DNA of 17,155 nt from the NCBI GenBank assembly GCA_001970855.1, contig LSSN01000862.1, forward strand, positions 5,763 to 22,917, given 5' to 3'. This document shows, one piece after another, positions 8,434 through 17,155 of this stretch. This DNA comes from Smittium culicis. Taxonomy: Eukaryota; Kickxellomycota; Harpellomycetes; Harpellales; Legeriomycetaceae. The translations under genes were made by a program, and so were the position numbers. How positions within the stretch are numbered: the first letter of the stretch is position 1; every line of letters begins with the position of its first letter. Below the pieces are notes generated by a model. The model was given only the letters and a program-made list of their open reading frames with translations. It had not been told where the DNA came from and did not search any database.

Positions 8434-9348
8434 TCTTCTTTTTTATTTATTTGTTTATTTGTTGCGGGGGAGGGGAGAGAGAGGATGAATGGAAAAATAA
8501 GCTAGAAAAAATTAATTGATTAGTTGATTAATAAAAACAGTTTGCGAATAACTTTTTTTAAAAAAGTTGATTTTTGGTTATATTAACGAAGAAAAATTTT
8601 AGTGAAAAAAAAAAAAAGCAAAAAAAAAGTAAAATATAGTGTTTGTTAGCCTGAAAGTACACTAAATATCTAATCTAAAGAATGTAAAAATCAAAAAAAT
8701 TTAAAGTTATATAAAGCACAAAATTTACTCTAGTAAGCTTTAAGTAAATACAAAAAAAATCGATTTATATCGCACTAATTTTTTATATAATCTATGGATA
8801 TTCCGTTTGCCTGACTGAAATATCTCATACTCTTTTAAAATACTTAAACTACAACTACTGATTTAATCTAATAAGTAAATAGGTAATCAAATTTTTAAAT
8901 TTTTGAATGTGAAAAATAAAACTCTAGCGTGACAACGAAAATGCAGAAAAAGATGGCGCAAAAAAGCGTGGATAGTTTCAAATAATACTAATAATAAATA
9001 AAGTATAGATAAATACGCGGCTATTATCTCATGTGGTTAAATTATCAAAAAAAGCGTGACAAAATATTTAAATTTCAAAAACAATATAATTCTGTATATG
9101 AAGTGGATAAATTAAAGTAAACTATAATTAAAATAGAATAAATGTGGCAAAAAAGGTGACTGATGTTAATCATAACTAGAAACTCATTGCAAAAGTCTTT
9201 TTTTTTTTTTTAATTCAAATAATAAAAAATAAAAGTAAAAGTAAAAAATAAAAGATAAAAAAATGAGTAAGAGAGGGTAAAAAAAAAGGGGGGGGGGGAT
9301 AAAAAAGCATCTATAATGATAAAAGAAGAATTGATTATATTTTTATTT
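8434..9348. other. AT-rich spacer between NUC1 promoter and AGC1 3' end
   Basis: No gene is supported in 915 bp. The NUC1 start is preceded by a strong pyrimidine tract on the sense strand (mirror of the G/A-rich 8464-8485). The AGC1 side has a long purine tract at about 9200-9300 that ends in A9G11 (9279-9298), so the AGC1 transcript strand carries C11 then T9 about 50 nt after the stop. One ATCGAT lies at 8759-8764. Confidence 0.6.
9288..9298. repeat. G11 homopolymer downstream of AGC1
   Basis: Eleven G in a row, preceded by nine A, lie about 50 nt beyond the AGC1 stop codon. This parallels the G16 run beyond the transcription-factor stop at the window start. Confidence 0.8.
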
Positions 9349-11535
9349 TTATGGTAGTTGATGGGATTGACTTTTTGGGAGCGATCCAAATTTGTAGTCG
9401 TACTTGTTCATAAGATGTAGTGTACTTTCAGCCTGCATTAAGCCGAGAGATTTAGCAGGAGTAGAGCTGCTGGCTGACGACTTACCAGAGGCAGAGTCAA
9501 GGTGCTGGAACTTGGCGTCAATTTTTTCGCTTGGGAAGGGCAAGTGTTTGTGGAACAGCTCATAGCATAGCAAAGTAACACCAAATTGGGGCGAACTTCT
9601 GAGAATTCTTGGAATTCCACCTTTAAAGAACGCTTTCGGGCCTTCTTCGGACAAAATTCTGCGGAAGGCATCCATTATACCTTTATAGGCGATCTGGCCT
9701 TCGCGGGGCTTTACTTGCAATCGAGTTTTAATGACATCAGCTGGAGTAGTTATGTAAGCTGCTGGGATACCAGCAATTGCACCAGCAAGCAACAATTCGT
9801 GCATTTTTAGTTCTTTGTTTGGGGTTTCCAAAAACACGTCACGCTTCAAGGACGCATAGGCAGGGAAATAAATGGCACTGAAAGGAATATCACGAAGCAA
9901 GCAAGCGCCAACACCTTTATAGAGCCCTAAAAGCCCTAATTCCTTAACTATTGCAACTGCGCCCATGCGGACGATAGGTTGAGCGGACGAAGCAGCAGAG
10001 GATGTGGCAGAAGCGGTGGCTGCAGAACCAGCGAGTCTTGCGGTGGTAATATTTGAGGCTTTGATTAGTTCACCTTGGACCTGAAGCTGAATCTTGACGA
10101 TTTCAAGGGGGTTGGTAAAAATGACTTGGCACATACCGGCAGATGAACCAGCAATAACTTCAGATAGTTTAGAGATTTTGCCAGTGTTAGGATCGGTGAG
10201 TTTTTTGCGGATGTAGTCGTTGACAGTCAATTTAATGGCTTTTTCAGGGGCAACACCAATGAGTTGAGGACCTAAGCCGCGGTATAGACCCAAAAAGCCT
10301 TCGTTGGCGATGACTTTGCGGAAGCAGTCGATTCCATTTTTGTAGAGGGCTTGACCAACAACGGAGGTGCGTTGATTTTGCATTCTAGTTTTAACAAGAT
10401 CGATTGGGTAAACGGCAGTGGCACCGATACCACCAGCAACAGCGCCAACGACAAAGTTATAGACTTGGTACAAGGCATCGTGTACAAAAGAGTGTTTAAT
10501 TTCGGCATCATGTTTATCAGAGTCAGCATCAGGGTTCAATGAAGAGCTGTCAAAGATATTAAAGATACCTAAATTATAGACATCAGCAAATTTTTGGAGG
10601 CTTGCGAGGGGGATTTTCGAGTGGTTATATTGTTCCCAGAAAGATGGTTGGTCCGGTGATGAAGAAGAGTCAGAATTAGGAGATGAGTAATTACCGGCAG
10701 CTAAAGCAAAGATGATTTCGAGTTCGAGGGGGGAGAAGTGGGCGGAGTAGCCAGCTTCCTGGGCGTATTTGGCAAATTCGGTGGTTGAGATGAACTGGTT
10801 GTTGATATCTTTGGAGTGGGCAAGAGCGTTTTTTGAGATAACAGAGATGGCACCGATTCTTTCAAATACTTTGATTGTAGCGCAGTATTCAGGGTAAGAA
10901 ACAGTGTCGGCGATACCGCTGATGTTTAGCTTTTTTAGAGAGGAGGTGTTAAAATCAACTAAAGAGAGGGTATCGAGAATAGCTTGAAAGTCGTTGAAGG
11001 AAATGAATCCATTTTGGGCAGGGTCGTACTTTGAGAAAAAATGGTTAGCAGCCTCGCGTTGGTAATCAGCCAAGAGCTGGGAGAATTCGGGGTAGGTAAG
11101 GGAGTCCTTTGCTTGGTAGTAGCGTTTCCATTGTTCGTTGGTGTTTGATTGGTTAGGTTGCTTTGGTTGGGAGAAGATTGGGTCAAATATTTTGAAGTAG
11201 GTGGTAGCTTTTGTTTTGAAGTCTTGTAGGGAGATGGAGCCGTTGTTGTTTTTGTCGAAAAAGCGGCAACATAGATCAAAGGGGGAGGAGGCTTTGAGAA
11301 GAGTGGTTTGGAAGTCGAGGTAGTGTTGCTCAGATAACTTTCCAGAATTATCTTTATCGGCGATATCGAAGAGGATTGGGAGTAAGGAGTTGAGCTTTTT
11401 AGCTTGAGGGGAGAATTTGAAAGTTTGTTGAAAACCTTCAAAGGTCATGTACTTGGAGTTTGAAGCGGGATCCAAAACAGAGTTCTGTTCAAAGACAGCC
11501 TTCGAATCTATGATGTATTTAGGCGCCATTTGCAT
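9349..11535 (-). CDS. AGC1: Mitochondrial aspartate-glutamate carrier with EF-hand N-domain (citrin/aralar type)
   Basis: A single exon encodes 728 aa. The family exchanges matrix aspartate for cytosolic glutamate plus a proton across the inner mitochondrial membrane, feeding the malate-aspartate shuttle. The N-terminal half (1 to about 345) is an EF-hand domain facing the intermembrane space. Loops begin at D60 (DKDNSGK), D94 (DKNNNGS) and D171 (DPAQNG); the first has His at position 12 and the third is degenerate. The carrier half has three repeats with signatures PIDLVKTR (377-384), NPLEIVKIQ (475-483) and TPADVIKTR (597-605), each followed by a G-x-[YF]-[RK]-G type motif. [12 protein letters not shown] (547-558) is typical of citrins. 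An Ala/Ser/Thr-rich insert (about 495-520) enlarges the matrix loop of repeat 2. The start could be Met1 or Met3; Met3 has the better ATGG context. It is intronless despite its size. Confidence 0.95.
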   Translation of the reverse strand: MQMAPKYIIDSKAVFEQNSVLDPASNSKYMTFEGFQQTFKFSPQAKKLNSLLPILFDIADKDNSGKLSEQHYLDFQTTLLKASSPFDLCCRFFDKNNNGSISLQDFKTKATTYFKIFDPIFSQPKQPNQSNTNEQWKRYYQAKDSLTYPEFSQLLADYQREAANHFFSKYDPAQNGFISFNDFQAILDTLSLVDFNTSSLKKLNISGIADTVSYPEYCATIKVFERIGAISVISKNALAHSKDINNQFISTTEFAKYAQEAGYSAHFSPLELEIIFALAAGNYSSPNSDSSSSPDQPSFWEQYNHSKIPLASLQKFADVYNLGIFNIFDSSSLNPDADSDKHDAEIKHSFVHDALYQVYNFVVGAVAGGIGATAVYPIDLVKTRMQNQRTSVVGQALYKNGIDCFRKVIANEGFLGLYRGLGPQLIGVAPEKAIKLTVNDYIRKKLTDPNTGKISKLSEVIAGSSAGMCQVIFTNPLEIVKIQLQVQGELIKASNITTARLAGSAATASATSSAASSAQPIVRMGAVAIVKELGLLGLYKGVGACLLRDIPFSAIYFPAYASLKRDVFLETPNKELKMHELLLAGAIAGIPAAYITTPADVIKTRLQVKPREGQIAYKGIMDAFRRILSEEGPKAFFKGGIPRILRSSPQFGVTLLCYELFHKHLPFPSEKIDAKFQHLDSASGKSSASSSTPAKSLGLMQAESTLHLMNKYDYKFGSLPKSQSHQLP

Positions 11536-13100
11536 ATATTTTACTCTCTCTTTATATTAGCTTAACTTTCTTTGAAGCGATCTAGGTAACAAAATGGGAA
11601 AATTAGTTATTTCAGAGTGGGAATTTTAATAAATAATAAATCAAGGCTTTAGTTTAAACAAAGATAAATAGAAACGAAAAGAGAAGATTGTGTAGGGCCA
11701 AAAGATAAAATAATTTTATGGTTTGTTATAAAAAAAAAAAAGGAATGAGTGAGGTTTGTGATTCGATATGAGTTTTAAAAATAGACAAGTGGAAAAAAAA
11801 AAGTTTTAATGAAAGGGGGGAGGGGTTTATTTTAGATATCAGGTGTTTAGTACTAGCTGTGGAAGAGCTTTACTAAAACCCTAAGACCTAAGGTGACATG
11901 TATATGTATGTGTAAAGCTTACTTGATAAATAATTTTATATGGCTTGAATAGCGTGACAGTTTTTTTTCGTGAAGGGCAGGGTGATTAAGTAGAGCCACA
12001 GATTCAAAGAACCGATTTTTGAAGTGCGGGAGGGGGGGGAAGAAGGCAAGCAGGAATTTGAAGAGAGAGAAATATTATAGCAAAAAAGAGAAAAGTCTTT
12101 TAAAAGCAAAAGAAAGATGGAATAAAGTTATATATAGCTGATTTATTAACTTTTTTTAGTATACTCTCAAAAAGGCATCCGATTTTCTTATCGGCCAAAA
12201 AAAAAAAAAGACATTATATATAAAGAGTAAAAAATAAATCAAACTTTATTTTGGTGGATTCGGGAAAATAAGCCAATAAGTGCGAGTATATCGGGTTATG
12301 ACTAATTAAATGTACCTTGCGTATATGCAGCTATTGGCTATAGCCGCTCAAGTCGAAAATATCTATAGCCAATAAAGTTATATTTTTTACTTATTCCAAT
12401 AATGTATGGTTCTTTAGGCTTTGATCTTTTCGAAGCTGAAGAACTGAGTGATATTATTGGTAAATTTGTTTAGGCCGACATTTCGCTGAGCAAATAAGAA
12501 AAAATAATCAAATTAAAGGCTCGTGAAAATAAAACAGAGGCTTTTAAAAAAAGAAAAGAAAAAAAAAAGCCATACAATTCCCCTGCGTCAAAAAAAAAAA
12601 AACAAAAAAAAAATTCGTTGGTTTATATTTGGTCAGCTATTTTAAGCAGTGCTAAAATGGTTATACTCCGTATATTTTGCCTGATTTACGCAAACGAAGA
12701 AGTATTGGAAACCGTTTTCTCTAATAACTCTGCGTAAAAAAGTGTAAGGCCTTAATTTTTCGGAGACAGCGACAGCGTTAAAAAAAAAAAAAAAAAAGCC
12801 CATTTGATTTGAAGATGTGGTTGTTATATAAAATAAATAGTGGTACAAAGACAACAAACTAAGGCTTTTTTTAGGGGGGGAGGGGAAGGAATATGAAATA
12901 AACTTTGAAAATCACATGCAAGCAAAAAATGATATAAAAAAAGAATGGCAATCTATACACTCCAGCTAAGCGGATGATACAGGCAATAGCCCATGCTTAT
13001 ATCAAACATAGTATACATCACTCATCATTAGTTAGAAAAAAGCTATATCTTGGCTAGAAAAAATAGATAAAAAGCTATATAGGTAGTCCAGCAACAATAA
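11536..13100. promoter_or_regulatory. AGC1 upstream region, purine-rich on plus strand
   Basis: No gene is supported. The sequence upstream of AGC1 is G/A-rich on the plus strand, so the sense strand has the pyrimidine-rich character common in fungal promoters. It holds G-runs at 12032-12039 and 12874-12880, and a CCGAT/ATCGG hairpin (12179-12183 with 12190-12194). It also has a cluster of five CCAAT-type boxes at 12273-12277, 12333-12337, 12369-12373, 12396-12400 and 12456-12460, about 740-920 bp upstream of the AGC1 start. A 71-codon open stretch at 12642-12857 is judged spurious. Confidence 0.5.
12332..12374. repeat. Perfect 12-bp inverted repeat containing paired CCAAT boxes
   Basis: TATTGGCTATAG at 12332-12343 is the exact inverse of CTATAGCCAATA at 12363-12374, with 19 nt between them. 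Each arm carries a CCAAT pentamer, so the element may be a paired protein-binding site rather than an RNA hairpin. It lies about 0.8 kb upstream of AGC1. Confidence 0.55.
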
Positions 13101-13306
13101 CAGTGCGCTTCTTTTTTTTTATCATTTTCATTTCTTATTTATTATTGGTATGTTTAAATTATGGCACTAAATAATATGTATTTTTCATATAGTGGAATTT
13201 TAGGCCAATATATGATATTAAATGCATGTTAGAAAGCATGGATAAACTATTACATGCCCATAAAGTAGAAAGTATACATGTATGTAAAACATTAACTAGT
13301 TTAAGG

Positions 13307-13329
13307 ATATATATATATATATATATATA
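13307..13329. repeat. AT dinucleotide microsatellite
   Basis: An alternating A/T run of about 23 nt lies near the point where the strand composition changes. Confidence 0.8.
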
Positions 13330-14984
13330 ATAATGCATCTTTATCTTTCAGGGAACAGAAAATATTTTCAATAGCATATAGTATAGATTAAATTCGGGAT
13401 AGACTTTATTAAATAATTACTAATTCGAGTTATAAAAACTGTTTCTTTTAAATGTCTTAACTTCACTTTATTTTACTGCTTTTTTAATTGCATATTTATT
13501 TGTGGTATGCGAAAATCATATCAACATCAAACATTTAAACAACATTTTTTGAAATGATTACTGTTTTTTTTTTGGGGGCTAAACAGCTGTATCGATTATT
13601 TTTTTACAAGTTATTTAAACCTATACTTTAGCAAACACACTAATCAAATTTTCAAGACGTAGAGTTAAACTGAATTAGCAATAATAATCATTTATTTAAT
13701 TGTGAAAAATACAATAAATGGTATCGACATTTCTCACTTCTATGCCCATATCATCTACACTTTTAATTACAAAGAATTTAGCTTATTTTTTGTAAGTTAC
13801 CATTTAAACAAACTGTTTACAATGGCAACTTTTTTCAATAACTCTCAATCCAATGACTTTCCAGTTTTTATTTATACTACATGAAAACTATTAAAATACA
13901 TTTATGTTTTTGCGTATATTTGTATGTCTCTATTACAAGTTACAATTTTCAGCATTGATATAAAGCTCAAGAGTTGTTGGTATATACCAATCTGTAAAAA
14001 TAGTGTTTTAAGAGACCCTCAACTGTTTATCAACATAATGTTTCGTTTTAACTGCTGAAGAAAACTTAACCAAGAGAATGTATCTACCTTTTATGAAATT
14101 AGTATTGTTACTATTAATCTCAAAATTAGTTTGAAGGTTCGACTAAAAAAAATACAAAAAAATTACGGCTTGGCTATTAATCAGCTGCCCTATTTTCCCA
14201 GAACTCATCAAATCCACTTATTTTCATTTTGTGCTTGGGCTAGTATTATTTTACGACTCAGCGTTCTCATACAACAAATTCAAAGGGATAAATCAAGTTC
14301 CAGCTTCAAAAAAAAAATTAAAATAGATCAAAAACAGATGATAAACCATCATACCACAAATGAGTATAAATAGTATGGTGCCATTTTTTTTTTTTTAAAT
14401 TCATCTAAAAACATCCCGGCTAAAAGCCCATCACTATCGATCTGATCTTATTGGTTTGATATAGTGTAGATAAGAATATTCGCCGAAAAATCTGCTGCTA
14501 ATCTGATTGAAAATTTAGGCTTTATACCAATTATAAATTCATTGTTATTACTACCAATACTTTTAATACACTAAACTTGCGTTCATAAAAATGTCTTGCT
14601 CGTTTTTTTTTTCCTTTTTTTTATTTACATGCCTTTACTTTGCTAGCTTTAATTTTTTTTTTTTTCAATTTTAACCTTAACAAGGTTCAAGTTTACTAAT
14701 GAATACAATTTTTGAATTTCCCGCTATATACGCCTTTTTCTCATACTTGTAACTTTTTTTATTTTTTAGCAAATAGCCTTAAGTAGCCACAAAGCACACG
14801 TTCCTGTGCCTTATTTCAGTTATTGGCATTTATAGGTGTTTTTTTTTAGTGATCGATTCAAATTTCAATGAAATCACAGCTCATTCTTCTCAATAAGGTA
14901 TATGGATATTCTAAATACTCCAATTTCCACGCCTTTATCTGGACTTTTATCCTACTTGTACACTTTTTTTATTACTCTTGACCT

Positions 14985-15045
14985 CTTATCGATCTGAATA
15001 TATTCTAATCGATCAAGATCGTTTATTGATAGCGACATCGATAAG
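14985..15045. repeat. Inverted CTTATCGAT/ATCGATAAG pair
   Basis: CTTATCGAT at 14985-14993 and its exact inverse ATCGATAAG at 15037-15045 flank a third ATCGAT at 15008-15013. The motif density here is well above what an AT-rich sequence should give. A regulatory role for NAA50, which begins about 1.5 kb downstream, is inferred only. Confidence 0.45.
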
Positions 15046-15255
15046 TATTTGTTTTTGACCAATAGAAATTCGACCTTTATTGGTACAACTATGGTGCAAA
15101 TCTAACGCGAAACTTTAATTTAGTAATTATTAGTCGTATAAGTGAAATTGTACTATATAAGAAAAAAAAAAAGTTCAAGCCTTTTAGATTGCAAAATTTG
15201 ACTCAACAATCGCTCTTACATACTTTTTTTTTTTTTTTTTGCCAACCCAAACCCT

Positions 15256-15287
15256 TCTGCCTGTGTAAGTGGCAGACTGTTTTTTTT
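15256..15287 (+). other. Short hairpin followed by T8
   Basis: TCTGCC (15256-15261) pairs with GGCAGA (15271-15276) around a 9-nt loop and is followed 3 nt later by eight T. The form resembles the 3' end of a Pol III transcript. No A or B box or known RNA family was recognised upstream. Confidence 0.2.
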
Positions 15288-16572
15288 ACATATATAATCT
15301 AATCTCAAGGCAGACACGCACAAGGCTGCAAGTTTAGTGGTCAGCATCGATTGTTAAAGCTAAGGAACCAAGACTGCGGACAACTGAGGGTAAACAACTG
15401 GACCTAATTTCTCAATAATATCCGATGAGTAAGCCAAATTAAAAATAAATAAGCTTTAAATTATGCAATAATCAATTAGCCGTTCTGTTTGGAAAATGTA
15501 TTCGCAAACAAACAGCGCCGACAAAAAAAAAAAGAAGTCTGTAAAGGTACGGGGGTTGACCATATAAAAAATATATACCCAAACTAGAAACGTATTGTTG
15601 CAAACAAATTTATCTACCGGCCCATTAGTTGAATAAACAACTACATAAGAAAAAAAAAAAGAAAAGAAACGCAGTAAAGAATTGGCTTCATTGCCTTTTA
15701 AATGTTGGTCACTTTCGATTATTAGACGCTCATCTAAAATTAATTTAATTTCTTAAAATAGTCGCTTTTCGTTTTTATTGCTCAATATTACTTATTTTCC
15801 AGCTTGTTTATTTCCATTAGGTAAATTATTGCTTATCTTTTCTCTTCTTTTATTTAATTTTACAAACTTCTAAGCCTGCTAATTTTTATTAGTTTTTTTA
15901 TAAAAAAAAAAAAAATCTACAAACCAAAACTAAAAATCGCCCAAATGCTTACTTTTCTCGAAAAAAAAAAAAAATCTGTGTGGCTCCAACTTTTTTTTTT
16001 TTTCCATCAATTCAAGAAAGTTTTGTTTCAAGTATAAAAGTACGTGTAATACTCCTCATAAAAAAATTTTATACTTTCTAGCTCTTCATTTAGTATACAT
16101 TCTTTAAATCCTCGCCCCATATCTATAGCCTGATAATATTGCTATCTATATACACATATATTCACCAACCTCTAAACAGAACTATTGAATAAGGACAATA
16201 ATATTTACTATTTATCCCAATAAACCAATACACCTTACCTTTTTTTAGAAAACACTTTTTAGTATTCACTGAATATTCCCTACGCCCCTTCCCTTTAATA
16301 TCAAAGAAAAATAAAATAATTCCTATTAAAATTTTGCCCATCAAATTAATAATAACCTCTTAAAGAAACAAAGGCTCCTCACAAAATAATAATTAAATTT
16401 GTAAAACTCAAAATTACAGTAAATTAATCCTCCCCTATAGTTAATCCATCATTCGATAGCAGAAATAAAGCTTCAAACAAGAATACCAGCTAGCAAAGTT
16501 AATAGAATCCTCTTTTTTATTAAAAAAAACCCCAAAAAACTAGCAACTTCAGCGAAAAAATATATAACAAAT

Positions 16573-17155
16573 ATGGGTATAGCAGTACAAACTCAAGTCG
16601 ATATACCCCAGCAAATAAACTTGCCTAGAGTATCTGAATCAAACGTCGTGAACTTGCAACAGCTGAACGTCGCCCTATTCCCAATCAAATACTCTATTAA
16701 TTTCTACAAGCAGGTTCTGTCCGGAGAAACAATCGGCCGGTTAGCCACCGTTGACAAAAACAAGTGTGTCGGCGCAATAGTCGGCCGCTTGCAGCCGCTT
16801 GATTTCACAGCAAAATGCCCGAAATCAAACTTTAATTCAGCAACCGAAACGGACATGTACATATTCAGGAACAACCAAGAATTCAGCATGCGCGTCCAGA
16901 ACGAGCTGTACCTGATGACTCTGGGCGTCCTGCCCTTCTACCGCAACTTTGGCATTGCAACTAAACTGCTCGACTGTCTGATAAAGGACTTTAAAAAAAT
17001 GTTCTCCATTTCTCAAGTCACTCTCCACGTCCAAGTGAACAACCACTGCGCACTAAAGTTCTATAAAAAATACGGGTTCTCCATCACTAGCACCGTCACT
17101 GACTACTACAAAAACATTTGCCCACACGACGCATATTTACTCACCCTCAAAGTTT
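16573..17155 (+). CDS. NAA50: NAA50/San-type N-terminal acetyltransferase, cut by window end
   Basis: The ATG at 16573 opens a frame of 194 codons that runs off the window. Naa50 (NatE) acetylates the alpha-amino group of proteins starting with Met plus a hydrophobic residue, using acetyl-CoA, and often associates with the ribosome-bound NatA. The GNAT fold is clear: LFPIKYSINFYKQVL (35-49, the substrate loop, FPV-like), LYLMTLGVLPFYR (112-124) with Y113 in the place of the catalytic Tyr, the acetyl-CoA loop RNFGIA (124-129), LHVQVNN (151-157) with H152 in the place of the catalytic His, and FYKKYGF (163-169) followed by DYYKNI. Between strands (about 74-110) it has an insert of roughly 28 residues compared with animal Naa50. 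Third codon positions are C-rich in places. Only the extreme C-terminus should be missing. Confidence 0.92.
   Translation, partial: MGIAVQTQVDIPQQINLPRVSESNVVNLQQLNVALFPIKYSINFYKQVLSGETIGRLATVDKNKCVGAIVGRLQPLDFTAKCPKSNFNSATETDMYIFRNNQEFSMRVQNELYLMTLGVLPFYRNFGIATKLLDCLIKDFKKMFSISQVTLHVQVNNHCALKFYKKYGFSITSTVTDYYKNICPHDAYLLTLKV

Larger units (their letters stand above)
13101..16572. promoter_or_regulatory. Gene-free interval upstream of NAA50, pyrimidine-rich on plus strand
   Basis: No gene is supported in 3.5 kb. Short open stretches at 13702-13884 and 14131-14373 lack recognisable features. The plus strand changes to T/C-rich here, the mirror of the AGC1 side, as expected for the sense strand upstream of a plus-strand gene. 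ATCGAT occurs at 13591, 14436, 14852, 14988, 15008, 15037 and 15346. CCAAT-type boxes occur at 14450, 14822, 15059 and 15079, the last two as the inverted pair ACCAATA (15058-15064) and TATTGGT (15078-15084). A slightly GC-richer patch at about 15241-15420 could hold an RNA or regulatory element. Confidence 0.5.

Noticed and set aside
12642..12857. Open frame of 71 codons on the minus strand
   Set aside because: It runs through a long A tract (poly-Phe), has no domain and no similar neighbour exon, and its codons look like spacer sequence.
13702..13884. Open frame of 60 codons on the plus strand
   Set aside because: No recognisable motif, AT-rich composition like the spacer, and no phase-matched splice partner found.
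14136..14144. GGTTCGACT resembling a tRNA B box
   Set aside because: The B box is incomplete (no closing CC), no A box lies upstream, and no cloverleaf stems can be drawn.
14131..14373. Open frame of 80 codons on the plus strand
   Set aside because: No domain, Lys-rich tail from A runs, and no flanking exon; most likely chance.
1..17155. CRISPR arrays, insertion sequences or transposase genes
   Set aside because: No regularly spaced direct repeats and no transposase-like or reverse-transcriptase-like protein segments were seen; gene structure is eukaryotic.

Overview
The window looks like nuclear DNA of an AT-rich fungus. Compact coding islands sit in very AT-rich spacers full of A and T homopolymers. 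Several genes have short GT-AG introns of about 60-170 nt. One gene encodes a fungal-specific transcription-factor domain and another a Sec72-type TPR protein of the fungal ER translocon. CTG falls at conserved leucines (for example the YLMTLG stretch of the NAA50-like protein), so this is not a CUG-Ser yeast. An early-diverging, AT-rich fungal lineage is possible, but that is a guess from style only.

Layout: five genes lie on the minus strand and one on the plus strand. From left to right they are: a split transcription-factor gene (stop at 20, last firm exon at 1790, tentative exon to 2021); a 1.9-kb spacer with hairpins; a single-exon SEC72-like gene (3960-4595); a five-exon SLX1 structure-specific endonuclease gene (5173-6499); a three-exon NUC1/EndoG mitochondrial nuclease gene (7082-8433); and an intronless AGC1/citrin-type calcium-regulated aspartate-glutamate carrier gene (9349-11535). 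A gene-free interval of about 5 kb follows. At the right end is a NAA50-like N-terminal acetyltransferase gene on the plus strand (from 16573, cut by the window end).

The SLX1, NUC1 and transcription-factor gene models were rebuilt by hand. At each junction the GT-AG sites, reading phase and protein family alignment agree. The most notable structural result is a 13-nt micro-exon (1295-1307) in the transcription-factor gene, which restores both the frame and the expected domain length.

The genes are ordinary eukaryotic housekeeping or regulatory genes and show no sign of an operon-like system. Two of them act in mitochondria (NUC1, AGC1) and two are nucleases side by side (SLX1, NUC1). I see no convincing new multi-gene system. 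The points worth a second look are the micro-exon, hairpin or inverted-repeat elements in spacers, paired CCAAT boxes, an ATCGAT cluster upstream of NAA50, a flip in strand composition near 13.1 kb, lineage insertions in AGC1 and NAA50, and two contrasting codon-usage styles.
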